Shown: piece by piece, positions 9,669-17,593 of the stretch | How the letters are laid out: each line of letters begins with the position of its first letter | How positions within the stretch are numbered: position 1 is the stretch's first letter | Source: Saprospiraceae bacterium | GTDB taxonomy: Bacteria > Bacteroidota > Bacteroidia > Chitinophagales > Saprospiraceae | DNA length: 64,000 nt | Direction of reading: 5' to 3' | Assembly: GCA_019638385.1 (NCBI GenBank) | Contig: JAHBTW010000005.1 | Span: 1-64,000 of the forward strand | Program-made: the position numbers and the translations under genes | The notes under the pieces: model-generated | Seen by the model: the letters and a program-made list of their open reading frames with translations, nothing else | Told to the model about the DNA's origin: nothing | Databases searched by the model: none

Positions 9669-10570
9669 GCCGCCTCCTGCTCCTCCTGCTGTCTGTACTT
9701 TTATACGCCTGCGGCAGTCGACCCCAAACCGATACTATGGATACTGAAACCGTCACCTCATTCGACTGGCAGGGGCACCGCGGCGCACGCGGACTCGCGC
9801 CCGAAAATACCGTGCCTTCCTTCCTCAAAGCCTTGGAATTCTTGGAAGTAACTACCCTCGAATTAGATGTAGTCATCTCCAAAGACCGGCAGGTGGTCGT
9901 GTCGCACGAGCCTTGGATGTCATCCGAAATTTGTAGTTACGCTGATGGCAGCCCGGTGCAAAAAACTCAGGAAGACAGTCTGAATATTTTTCAAATGACC
10001 TACGCGGAAATTGCCGCTTTCGACTGCGGCAGCCGGGGGCACAGCCGCTTTCCCGAACAACGCACCATGTCTGTGGCTAAGCCCACCCTGCAAGCCGTGG
10101 TGGAGGCCGTGGAGCGCTATTGCGGCGAAAACAACCGCCCCGCGCCCCAATACAACATCGAAATAAAAAGCCGCCCGGAATGGGACAGCCTCAAAACCCC
10201 GCCGCCCACAGCATTCGCGCAAATTGTACTTTCCGAAATCCGCCGCCTCGGCATCGCTGAACGGACCTGCGTTCAGTCGTTTGATGTGCGCACGTTGCAG
10301 GCAGTACGCCAACTGGACAGCACCATAGTCACCGCCTACTTAGTAGAAGCATTTCGCCCGATGGAAACTAACCTCGCAGAACTCGGCTACACACCGCCTA
10401 TATACAGTCCTTATCACAAATTAGTGACCGCCAAAATGGTGGAAAACGCCCACAGCCGCGGTATGCGCATCATCCCCTGGACGGTGAACGAAACCGCCGA
10501 AATGCAAGCGCTCATCAAATTAGGTGTGGATGGCATCATCACCGACTATCCCAACCGGATTCCCAGGTGA
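9665..10570 (+). CDS. Glycerophosphodiester phosphodiesterase family lipoprotein
   Basis: 301 residues with an N-terminal lipoprotein signal (LLYAC, Cys16). The GDPD fold is shown by GHRGARGLAPENT (catalytic His38), ELDVVISKD, VVSHE, the metal-binding EIKSR segment and the C-terminal IIPWTVNE and GVDGIITDYP. It should hydrolyse glycerophosphodiesters in the periplasm or at the outer membrane, feeding phospholipid head-group recycling. It overlaps the nuclease gene upstream by 4 bases. Its 3' end overlaps the convergent exonuclease gene by 32 bases. Confidence 0.9.
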   Translation: MSRLLLLLLSVLLYACGSRPQTDTMDTETVTSFDWQGHRGARGLAPENTVPSFLKALEFLEVTTLELDVVISKDRQVVVSHEPWMSSEICSYADGSPVQKTQEDSLNIFQMTYAEIAAFDCGSRGHSRFPEQRTMSVAKPTLQAVVEAVERYCGENNRPAPQYNIEIKSRPEWDSLKTPPPTAFAQIVLSEIRRLGIAERTCVQSFDVRTLQAVRQLDSTIVTAYLVEAFRPMETNLAELGYTPPIYSPYHKLVTAKMVENAHSRGMRIIPWTVNETAEMQALIKLGVDGIITDYPNRIPR

Positions 10571-11954
10571 TTTTGCGCAGCCCCACCGGACGGCGGTGCA
10601 GGTAGCCCAGTATGATACGCGTCGTTTCGGGGTTGCCTTGCATGGGGCGCACCGCTTCGATGAGTTGTGCTGTGCCGCCGCCCTCCGTGCTGTCCCAATA
10701 GCCGTATCCGGCAAAATTGCCTTTCTCTACCAAAATCACCGCCCGTTCTTCCGGGGTTCTACCGCGATCCAGCAGGATAAAATCCTCCTCAAAACCGGTT
10801 TGCAGGGCTTCCATGGCTTGTCGGGCGCGCTCGTTGTAAGACTCGGCGTCTTCTTTTCCGGCGCAGGCGCCGCGGCAGCGCTGAAGGTGGTAGTGAAAAC
10901 AGGCGCCTTTGCCCGATTGTAATCCGCTGAGCCGGCGGCAGAGTTCGAACTGCTCGGTGGCCCATTCCAAGCGGCTGCGAGCGGCGGGCAAGGCCGGATG
11001 TTCCGACAAAATGTTCAGGTTTTTGCGCTGTGGAATGGTCGTTTTTTCTGCGGTGAAGCTGAGATAGCCTGCCTCATCGGTGTGCGCGTGTATTACAAAC
11101 GGGAAGTTCTGTTGCCGCTGGGCGCGATTGACGGATGGGCGCAGGCGTTTTATTTCAAATGACTCTAACAGCAGCGCCACCAATTCGCTGCCGGTGAGTT
11201 CGCAGGTAATGTCGTGGGTCATATCCCGGAGCTTGCGGGTTTTTTCAGTTTTGTCGGCAAAGTGTTCAGCGATGCGTTTGCGGATATTTTGACTTTTTCC
11301 GACATACAGCACATCCCCGCGCTCGTCGTGAAAATAATACACGCCGCAACCTTCGGGCAGTGCCATGAGGCGGTCGAGACCGAAATTTTCGGGCAAACGA
11401 GCTTCCTTCAGCCCCATTTTTACCATGGAGAGCGCGTGTTCAGGGCCTCCGTTTTGAGCCATGATGCGGCGAAACAACTCGGCAGTGGCCAAAGCATCAC
11501 CCATAGCGCGGTGGCGATTTTTCACCTCAATACCCATGACGGAGATGAGATTGTCCAAGCCATAGGAACGCAGTCCCGGAAAGGCTTTGCGGCTGAGGCG
11601 CACCGTGCATAACTGCTTTCGCGAAAAGGTGTAGCCCAAGCGAGCAAACTCCTCGCGCACGAAGCCGTAGTCGAACGGCGCATTGTGCGCCACGAATACC
11701 GCGCCCTCGGTCATCTCCACTATTTTCCGGGCCACTTCAAAAAATTTGGGCGCGCCCTGCACCATCTCCTGCGTGATGCCGGTCAGTTCGGTGATGCCAT
11801 ACGGGATGTAGGATTCCGGGTTGATAAGGGTCTCGTAGGTGTCCAATATTTGCACTCCATCATGGAGAATGATGGCGATTTCGGTGATTTTGTGCAAATC
11901 GGCCCGGCCTCCGGTGGTCTCAATATCAATAATGGCGTATCTTTCAGCAGACAT
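10539..11954 (-). CDS. DEDDh exonuclease fused to a UvrC-type GIY-YIG nuclease domain
   Basis: 471 residues. Residues 1-165 are a DnaQ-like 3'-5' exonuclease: DIETTGG (Asp9, Glu11), HNAPFDYGFV and the HRAMGDALAT ending (His/Asp). From about 200 a GIY-YIG domain follows: GCGVYYF, VLYVGKSQNIRKRIAEHF and LLLESFEIKRLRPSVN, as in the N-terminal half of UvrC and in Cho. The remainder has a Cys-containing segment (CFHYHLQRCRGAC) like that after the UvrC nuclease. The combination implies repair-related incision coupled to trimming; it is known in several phyla but its role here is inferred. The start is supported by a -7 element four bases upstream. Confidence 0.85.
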   Translation of the reverse strand: MSAERYAIIDIETTGGRADLHKITEIAIILHDGVQILDTYETLINPESYIPYGITELTGITQEMVQGAPKFFEVARKIVEMTEGAVFVAHNAPFDYGFVREEFARLGYTFSRKQLCTVRLSRKAFPGLRSYGLDNLISVMGIEVKNRHRAMGDALATAELFRRIMAQNGGPEHALSMVKMGLKEARLPENFGLDRLMALPEGCGVYYFHDERGDVLYVGKSQNIRKRIAEHFADKTEKTRKLRDMTHDITCELTGSELVALLLESFEIKRLRPSVNRAQRQQNFPFVIHAHTDEAGYLSFTAEKTTIPQRKNLNILSEHPALPAARSRLEWATEQFELCRRLSGLQSGKGACFHYHLQRCRGACAGKEDAESYNERARQAMEALQTGFEEDFILLDRGRTPEERAVILVEKGNFAGYGYWDSTEGGGTAQLIEAVRPMQGNPETTRIILGYLHRRPVGLRKITWESGWDSR

Positions 11955-11958
11955 TTTG

Positions 11959-11966
11959 CAAATCTA
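11959..11966 (-). promoter_or_regulatory. -7 promoter element placing transcription at the start codon
   Basis: The reverse strand reads TAGATTTG, then four bases (CAAA), then the ATG of the exonuclease/GIY-YIG gene. At the usual distance from a -7 element to +1, the mRNA would begin at or next to the start codon. Confidence 0.5.
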
Positions 11967-11979
11967 AAACAATTCCAAA

Positions 11980-13203
11980 GTGAACTTAAAAATTTTTGTT
12001 GCAATCGCTGTACTTTTTGTATTGGCCTGCGGTTCGCAGGTATCCAACGCACCGGCTGCCTCCCTGCCTGTGCCCAAACCCACCGGCGCCCTCCCCTTGC
12101 GTACCGGCGCTGAGCGCATGGAAGAGTATCTGCCGCTGTTGAAAGACAAAACCGTGGCCTTAGTGGTCAATCACACATCCACCGTGGGCTTGGTTCATCT
12201 GGCCGATACGCTGCGGGCGCGCGGCATTGCCATCAAAGCCATCTTCGCTCCGGAGCATGGTTTCCGGGGCGCTGCCGATGCCGGCGAAAAAATTAAAGAC
12301 GGCAAAGACCCTGCCACCGGCATTCCGATTCTTTCCCTGTACGGCCAAAAACGCAAGCCCTCTGTCGAAGACCTCGCCGGTGTGGACTGGGTCATCTTCG
12401 ATATTCAGGATGTGGGCGTTCGGTATTATACCTACATTTCCACCATGCACCACGTCATGGAAGCTTGTGCTGAAAACGGCAAGCCGCTGATGATTCTGGA
12501 CCGCCCCAACCCCAACGGCCATTATGTGGACGGCCCCATCCTGCAAAAGGGTTTCGAGTCGTTTGTGGGCATGCACCCGGTGCCCATCGTACACGGCATG
12601 ACGGTGGGCGAGTACGCCCAAATGCTGAACGGCGAAGGTTGGCTGCCCGGCGGCCTGAAGTGCGAACTGCGCATCATTGCCTGTTCCGGTTATGATCACA
12701 AAACCTTTTATACGCTTCCCGCGCGCCCTTCGCCCAACCTGCCCGACATGCGCTCCATTTACCTGTATCCTTCCACTTGTTTGTTTGAAGGTACGCCGTT
12801 CAGCGAAGGCCGCGGTACGCCCACGCCGTTTCAGGTATATGGCCACCCCGATAGCGGCACGGGCGATTATTACTTCACGCCCCAATCGGTATCCGGCGCC
12901 GCCAAGCCCAAGCTCCTCGGTCAACGCTGCCGCGGCTACGATCTCTCCGCCACACCGTTGGACGAACTGCGCCGACTACAACGCGTTGATCTCTCGCACA
13001 TCATTCGCATGTACCAGGCATTTCCCGATAAGGAGAACTTCTTTCTCAAATCCAACTTCTTTGACAAATTGGCCGGCAACAGCGCCCTGCGCGAGCAGAT
13101 CAAAGCAGGCAAAAGCGAAGCAGACATCCGCGCCGGCTGGCAGGATGGATTGGAGCGGTACCGGACTATGCGGAAACCGTATTTGTTGTATGAGGATTTT
13201 TGA
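11980..13203 (+). CDS. namZ: Exo-beta-N-acetylmuramidase NamZ-like (DUF1343) lipoprotein
   Basis: 407 residues, GTG start. The lipoprotein signal ends VLAC (Cys17). Family features: ALVVNHTS, FAPEHGFRG, DIQDVGVRYYTYISTM, DRPNPNGHYVDGP, PIVHGMTVGEYA and FEGTPFSEGRGTPTPF. NamZ removes terminal MurNAc from peptidoglycan fragments and is linked to cell-wall recycling in Bacteroidota, so a periplasmic lipoprotein location fits. It diverges from the exonuclease gene with 25 bases between the start codons. No alternative ATG fits the signal peptide. Confidence 0.88.
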   Translation: MNLKIFVAIAVLFVLACGSQVSNAPAASLPVPKPTGALPLRTGAERMEEYLPLLKDKTVALVVNHTSTVGLVHLADTLRARGIAIKAIFAPEHGFRGAADAGEKIKDGKDPATGIPILSLYGQKRKPSVEDLAGVDWVIFDIQDVGVRYYTYISTMHHVMEACAENGKPLMILDRPNPNGHYVDGPILQKGFESFVGMHPVPIVHGMTVGEYAQMLNGEGWLPGGLKCELRIIACSGYDHKTFYTLPARPSPNLPDMRSIYLYPSTCLFEGTPFSEGRGTPTPFQVYGHPDSGTGDYYFTPQSVSGAAKPKLLGQRCRGYDLSATPLDELRRLQRVDLSHIIRMYQAFPDKENFFLKSNFFDKLAGNSALREQIKAGKSEADIRAGWQDGLERYRTMRKPYLLYEDF

Positions 13204-13267
13204 GGGGTGGAAATCTAGTCCGGACGATTAAGCGTAAGAAAAATGCCGGGCTAAAATTTTTCATTTC

Positions 13268-13275
13268 TACCTTTG
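13268..13275 (+). promoter_or_regulatory. -7 promoter element of the KAS III gene
   Basis: TACCTTTG lies 26 bases upstream of the ATG at 13302 and inside the longer open frame that begins at 13200. This supports 13302 as the true start. Confidence 0.5.
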
Positions 13276-13301
13276 CCCCCTCAAGAAAAACCGTTGCACC
13301 T

Positions 13302-14375
13302 ATGTCAAACACCGTCATAACCGGTACGGGCGCGTACTTGCCCACCGAAGTGGTAACCAACGCCGCATTTGAACAAAATGAATTTTACAACGAAGACGGC
13401 TCTCGCATTGACCGGCCTACCTCCGACATTGTAGGCAAGTTGGAGGCCATTACCGGTATCCGCGAGCGCCGGTACGCCAAACCGGAATTGCGCAGCTCCG
13501 ATATCGCCGCCATCGCCGCGCAGCGCGCCGTAGAGGATTCCGGTGTGGACCCCGAAACGCTGGACCAAATCATCGTAGCTCACAACTTCGGCGACATTGA
13601 CAGCGGCTCTTTTCAACTCGACATGCTGCCCAGCATTGCTTCCCGCATCAAATACGCCCTCGGCATCAAAAACGTGCATTGTATCCCTTACGATGTCATC
13701 TTCGGATGCCCCGGCTGGATACAGGGCCTCATTCAAGCCGATGCATTTTTCAAAGCCGGGGTGGCCAAACGCGCCCTCGTAGTGGGCACCGAAACGCTCT
13801 CCCGCATCGTGGATCCGCACGACCGAGACGCTATGATTTTCTCCGACGGCGCAGGCGCTACTGTGGTGGAATATCAGGAAACCGGCGGCCGGCAAGGCAT
13901 CATCGCTTCAGCAGGTATCTCACATGCTCAGGAAGACACCTACTATTTGTATATGGGATCGAGCAACAATCCCGAAGCCTCCGATCAGCACAAGTACATC
14001 AAAATGATGGGCCGAAAAATATACGAGTACGCACTCAACAACGTGCCCCTCGCCATGAAAGAATGCCTCGATCGCGCCGGGGTGAAGCACATCAGCGAAG
14101 TGAGCAAAATTTTCATCCATCAGGCCAATGAAAAAATGGACGAGGCCATCATCAAACGCCTTTTCCGTATGTACGATGTGCGCGACTACGACTCCAACGT
14201 AGCGCCTATGAACATCCACGATTTCGGCAACAGCTCCGTGGCGACCATCCCGACCATGTACGACATGGTGCGCCGGGGCCAATTGGGCGAGCACCAGCTG
14301 CACACCGGCGACTTAGTGCTGTTTGCTTCCATCGGGGCGGGGATGAATATTAACGCGGTGGCTTATCGGTATTAA
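13302..14375 (+). CDS. 3-oxoacyl-ACP synthase III (FabH-like ketoacyl synthase)
   Basis: 357 residues from the ATG at 13302; the open frame extends 34 codons upstream but that part is basic, unconserved and contains the promoter element. The KAS III triad is visible: Cys136 in FGCPGW, His273 in IHQAN and Asn310 in DFGNSSVATIP. Also GTGAYLP at the N-terminus and FSDGAGATV. FabH enzymes condense acetyl- or branched acyl-CoA with malonyl-ACP to start fatty acid synthesis. This longer Bacteroidota subtype may use other acyl donors; substrate cannot be read from sequence. Monocistronic. Confidence 0.88.
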   Translation: MSNTVITGTGAYLPTEVVTNAAFEQNEFYNEDGSRIDRPTSDIVGKLEAITGIRERRYAKPELRSSDIAAIAAQRAVEDSGVDPETLDQIIVAHNFGDIDSGSFQLDMLPSIASRIKYALGIKNVHCIPYDVIFGCPGWIQGLIQADAFFKAGVAKRALVVGTETLSRIVDPHDRDAMIFSDGAGATVVEYQETGGRQGIIASAGISHAQEDTYYLYMGSSNNPEASDQHKYIKMMGRKIYEYALNNVPLAMKECLDRAGVKHISEVSKIFIHQANEKMDEAIIKRLFRMYDVRDYDSNVAPMNIHDFGNSSVATIPTMYDMVRRGQLGEHQLHTGDLVLFASIGAGMNINAVAYRY

Positions 14376-14394
14376 GGATTCGGTAGAAACATGA

Positions 14395-14799
14395 TTATCC
14401 GTTCAGGATTTTTTGAAAGCTATCGGTGTCTACTACATTAACTTCCGGAAAAGATATCCGGCTCAGCGGCCTAAAGTCTTTATCGTGAATCACAATATAG
14501 TCGGCATTTGCCGCAATCGCGCAGTCAACGAACTTGTTGTCATCTTCATCCTGAAGTAGATGGAATTGATAATAGATGTTTATCCATTCAACATTGGGTA
14601 AGTTTTCCAATGCGCCTAAAGTGGCCTCGCTTGCCGAACTTCCCATGTGTTGTTCTATTATTTCTGCATATTCAGAAAGTATTTCTGTAGTAACACACAG
14701 TATATATCGGCCTTGGAGGATGCCATCGAAAATCCAGTGAAGTTTTGATCTCTGGGAAATAGAAACCAGTAGCACATTGGTATCAAGGACGATCTTCAT
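14395..14799 (-). CDS. PIN-domain toxin of a toxin-antitoxin pair
   Basis: 134 residues from the ATG at 14799; a TTG one codon earlier is less likely. PIN-domain ribonuclease pattern: LDTNVLL (first Asp), TTEILSEYAEII (Glu), DNKFVDCAIAANADYIV (Asp pair) and HDKDFRPL (last Asp). It matches the PIN subfamily often annotated as putative toxin component. The start codon overlaps the stop of the upstream gene in TGATG, implying coupled translation. AT-rich compared with neighbouring genes. Expected activity is Mg-dependent RNA cleavage. Confidence 0.85.
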   Translation of the reverse strand: MKIVLDTNVLLVSISQRSKLHWIFDGILQGRYILCVTTEILSEYAEIIEQHMGSSASEATLGALENLPNVEWINIYYQFHLLQDEDDNKFVDCAIAANADYIVIHDKDFRPLSRISFPEVNVVDTDSFQKILNG

Positions 14800-15032
14800 C
14801 AAGATGTGATGTCTTTTCCTTTCCGCATTTTAGTGTTGAGCATCCGATCGGCATCGGCATCCGTCCAACCTTTCTCATCCCAAACTGCATTGGCCTGTTG
14901 AATGGCCCGTTGTGCAAAAAACAAAGCCAGTATTTTGCGCAGTTCTAAGAGTTCGCCTTCCGGCAAATGGTGCGAAAAAGTTTTTAATAACTCCAACTGT
15001 ACATTGGTCAGAGGTTGCTTGATTGCTTCCAT
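14799..15032 (-). CDS. Antitoxin partner of the PIN toxin
   Basis: 77 residues, charged and helical, with no recognised DNA-binding fold. It includes a leucine-rich stretch (LPEGELLELRKILALFFAQRA) and ends in a basic tail. Its position directly before the PIN gene with a stop/start overlap, small size and acidic/helical character make it the likely antitoxin. The family is commonly seen beside PIN toxins but unnamed; function is inferred from context. Confidence 0.7.
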   Translation of the reverse strand: MEAIKQPLTNVQLELLKTFSHHLPEGELLELRKILALFFAQRAIQQANAVWDEKGWTDADADRMLNTKMRKGKDITS

Positions 15033-15110
15033 AATAAAAGGTTGAAATTCAATTGTACAAAATAACGCCTTTAATGTGAAACATACAAATGGCGTGCCCG
15101 GATGTAGCGC

Positions 15111-15983
15111 CTACTCCTCTCCTTCTTTTCGCTTGCGCTTCCAGCGCTTATGCGTCCAGAGCCAGTACTGCGGCGCGGCGAGGATGTCCTGTTCCAGAAC
15201 GCGGGTATGCGCCTCGGTGATGCGGCCGTGCGGGGCTGTGAGGGGCTGCGTTTCGACGTCTTCAAACCACATCTCATAGATGCCCCGGCGCACTTTGCGA
15301 ATATGACCGAACACGACCGGGTAGTCGTACTGTTTGGCGTATTTCTCCGTGCCGAAAGCCACTGCGGTTTCGCGGCCGAGGAAGGTCATCCAATACACTT
15401 TTTTGGCGTAGGTCGGCGATTGGTCGGCACCCATGAGGTAGAGATTGAGCCGGTCTCGCTGCTCCTCAAAGAACTCGGCGGTACGCTGCTTGGGCAACAT
15501 GATCATACCGTATTTGCCGCGCGATGTCTGTATTTTTTTTTCAAAAAACGGATTGGTGAGCGGGGTATAAATACCGATGGTTTTGTGCGGCGCCTGCAAA
15601 TCGAAAGCCATCGCGGCCAGTTCCCAGTTGTTGTAGTGGCCCGCCACCAGGATGATGCTGCGGCCTGCGTTGTAATGCGTTTCCAGCACCTCCGGATTGA
15701 CCAATTTGCAGCGCCGTATCCCTTCCTCCTTTGACATGCTGAACATGCGAATGCTCTCGACCAACAGATCGCAAAAATGCCGGTAAAACAGCCGCATGAT
15801 GCGCCGGAGGTCTCGCTCCGGTTTATCGGGAAATGCGCCGGTCAAATTGCTCCACACCACTTTTTTTCGAAACCCGGCCAGGTGATACAACACCACATAC
15901 AGGAAATCCGACAACAGGTACAGCGCCGGCAACGGCAACAGGGACAGGGGTTTCACAATCAGATAATATACGATTTGACTCAT
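15111..15983 (-). CDS. Lysophospholipid / lipid A acyltransferase (LpxL/HtrB-like)
   Basis: 290 residues. The N-terminal hydrophobic segment (residues 5-35) anchors the protein to the inner membrane. The HxxxxE catalytic motif is in AGHYNNWE, followed by YTPLTNPF and LMGADQSP, as in the LPLAT family. It likely transfers a secondary acyl chain to lipid A or another lipid at the inner membrane. Third gene of an operon with truA and DUF1080; 3 bases separate it from the latter. Confidence 0.88.
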   Translation of the reverse strand: MSQIVYYLIVKPLSLLPLPALYLLSDFLYVVLYHLAGFRKKVVWSNLTGAFPDKPERDLRRIMRLFYRHFCDLLVESIRMFSMSKEEGIRRCKLVNPEVLETHYNAGRSIILVAGHYNNWELAAMAFDLQAPHKTIGIYTPLTNPFFEKKIQTSRGKYGMIMLPKQRTAEFFEEQRDRLNLYLMGADQSPTYAKKVYWMTFLGRETAVAFGTEKYAKQYDYPVVFGHIRKVRRGIYEMWFEDVETQPLTAPHGRITEAHTRVLEQDILAAPQYWLWTHKRWKRKRKEGEE

Positions 15984-15986
15984 GGA

Positions 15987-16790
15987 TCATTTTTTATTCC
16001 GCCGCAGCGGTTGGCCGTTTGCATCCAACTCCATCACCTTTATTTTTTTAAACTCAATGGGATGGCTCTCGCTTTGCAAAGCAATGTAACCGCCGGCGAC
16101 GGGCGTGCCGTCCACTTTCGCGGCAGGATCGAATTTGCTCACCACCTCTCCGCCGATGACCGGTTTGGAATAACTGATGACGGCCACGCCTTCAAAGATG
16201 TGCTGAATGAGCGAATCGCCCAGCGCCAGCACTTCGGCCTTCACCCAGCGGTCGCCATGATAGGTTTTGGCTTTAGCCGGAATGCAATGTTCGGTCACAA
16301 GCGCGCCGTTCATTTCCACATGCATGCCGGGTGTACAGAGGTTGCCGGTGGGGCGTTCTTTGACGCCGTCGCCACCGAGAAACTGCACTTCCAGCGAGAT
16401 GGGGAAATCCTGATCGCGGCCCATGCTTTGCGGCGATTGGCTGTGAATCATCAGTCCGCTGTTGCGCCAGGCCCAGGCTTGGCCGCCGTTGGCCTGCTCG
16501 CCTTTGAAGCGGTATTTGATCTTCAGGCGGTAGTGGCTGAACGGGCGTTCATAAAACAGTAGCCCAAAGCGGTTGTTGAACTGGTCGTACCCGTCGTAGG
16601 CCGTCACGATGGCGCCGTTTTTCACGCGGAAGGTTTCGGCAAAATTGTCGCCGGCATCATAGCCGGTAATTTTGGCCGTCCAGCCGTTCAGGTTTTTGCC
16701 GTTGAACAGCGATTGCCAGCGACCGCCCGATTGGGCCGAAGCGGACGCACCGAGCAGCAAAGCAACAAAGCAGGTAAAGAAGATTTTCAT
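15987..16790 (-). CDS. DUF1080 (3-keto-disaccharide hydrolase-type) secreted protein
   Basis: 267 residues from the ATG at 16790, which overlaps the truA stop (ATGA); the open frame continues upstream only inside truA. A signal peptide (MKIFFTCFVALLLGASASAQ) leads into the LamG-like DUF1080 fold: SLFNGKNLNGW, WRNSGLMIHSQ, LEVQFLGGDG, ALQSESHPIEFKKIKVMEL. Proteins of this family act on 3-keto-glycosides or bind glycans. The operon with truA and an acyltransferase does not explain the role. Confidence 0.85.
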   Translation of the reverse strand: MKIFFTCFVALLLGASASAQSGGRWQSLFNGKNLNGWTAKITGYDAGDNFAETFRVKNGAIVTAYDGYDQFNNRFGLLFYERPFSHYRLKIKYRFKGEQANGGQAWAWRNSGLMIHSQSPQSMGRDQDFPISLEVQFLGGDGVKERPTGNLCTPGMHVEMNGALVTEHCIPAKAKTYHGDRWVKAEVLALGDSLIQHIFEGVAVISYSKPVIGGEVVSKFDPAAKVDGTPVAGGYIALQSESHPIEFKKIKVMELDANGQPLRRNKK

Positions 16791-17554
16791 GTATTTCCAA
16801 TTTTGAGGCCCACAGTGGCCGGGTATTCTACTTGCGTCAAAAATAAGCCATCGGGCGGCACGCTCCAACTTTTTTTCAAACGCTCCTGATGTTCCAGCGC
16901 ATGGCGCAGCTCCTCTATGCTCACTTTTTCCAATCCCACATTCAGGCACATGCCGACGATGAGCCGCACCATGCCGCGCAGGAAGCGGTCGGAAGAAATG
17001 TGAAACGTAAACCGCTGCGCCGCCTCGTCGAGTATCCATTCCGAACGGCTCAGCATGCACAACATGGTTTTGGCATCGGTCTCCGATTTGCAAAACGGAT
17101 AAAAGGATTGGTATTCCAACAACAGCGCAGCGGCCTGCTGCACCCGGTCCAAATCGAGGCGCGCAAAAAAAGGAAAGTGCCAGGCGGTGTGGAGGTGGAA
17201 AGGGTCTTTGCGCAAGCTGATGTGATAGGCGTAGCTGCGCTTCACCGCATCAAATCGGGCATGGGCGTCGGGTGCGACGGCGTGCATTTGATACACGGCA
17301 ATATCGTGCGGCAGCATCCGGTTGAGTCGCCCCAACAAGCCCTCCGGCAGCGGCTCTTCCCAATCAAAATGGGCAAAATACTGCGAAGCGTGTACCCCTG
17401 CATCGGTGCGCCCGCAGCCGGTTAGTTCCACCGTTGCGCCCAGCAGGGTGGAGAGCGTATCCTCCAATTTTTCCTGTACGCCCACCGCATTCGGCTGGCG
17501 TTGCCACCCGCAATACTGCATTCCGTTGTAGGCCAGTTCTGTAAAGTAGCGCAT
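16787..17554 (-). CDS. truA: tRNA pseudouridine(38-40) synthase TruA
   Basis: 255 residues from ATG 17554; a TTG three codons earlier is less plausible because family members begin MRYF. The catalytic Asp is in CGRTDAGVHA. RNA-binding and core segments: AYNGMQYCGWQRQPNAVGVQE, AHFDWEEPLP, SYAYHIS and FLRGMVRLIVG. It modifies U38-U40 in the tRNA anticodon arm. First gene of a three-gene operon; it is divergent from the rRNA methyltransferase with 39 bases between starts. Confidence 0.93.
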   Translation of the reverse strand: MRYFTELAYNGMQYCGWQRQPNAVGVQEKLEDTLSTLLGATVELTGCGRTDAGVHASQYFAHFDWEEPLPEGLLGRLNRMLPHDIAVYQMHAVAPDAHARFDAVKRSYAYHISLRKDPFHLHTAWHFPFFARLDLDRVQQAAALLLEYQSFYPFCKSETDAKTMLCMLSRSEWILDEAAQRFTFHISSDRFLRGMVRLIVGMCLNVGLEKVSIEELRHALEHQERLKKSWSVPPDGLFLTQVEYPATVGLKIGNT

Positions 17555-17581
17555 GTTCTTCAAGGTTTGCCCGGAAAATTC

Positions 17582-17589
17582 TACTTTCG
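17582..17589 (+). promoter_or_regulatory. -7 promoter element four bases before the methyltransferase start
   Basis: TACTTTCG followed by CCCC and ATG (17594). Same spacing as at 42496 and 11954; predicts an mRNA with almost no 5' leader. Confidence 0.45.
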
Positions 17590-17593
17590 CCCC

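Noticed and set aside
12160..12924. Reverse 254-codon frame opposite namZ
   Set aside because: Shadow; namZ motifs are complete on the forward strand.
16791..17093. 101-codon extension of the DUF1080 protein
   Set aside because: It lies inside truA and precedes the signal peptide; ATG 16790 is the natural start.
17501..17593. 31-codon extension of the rRNA methyltransferase
   Set aside because: Antisense to truA and contains the promoter element; ATG 17594 begins the PUA domain.
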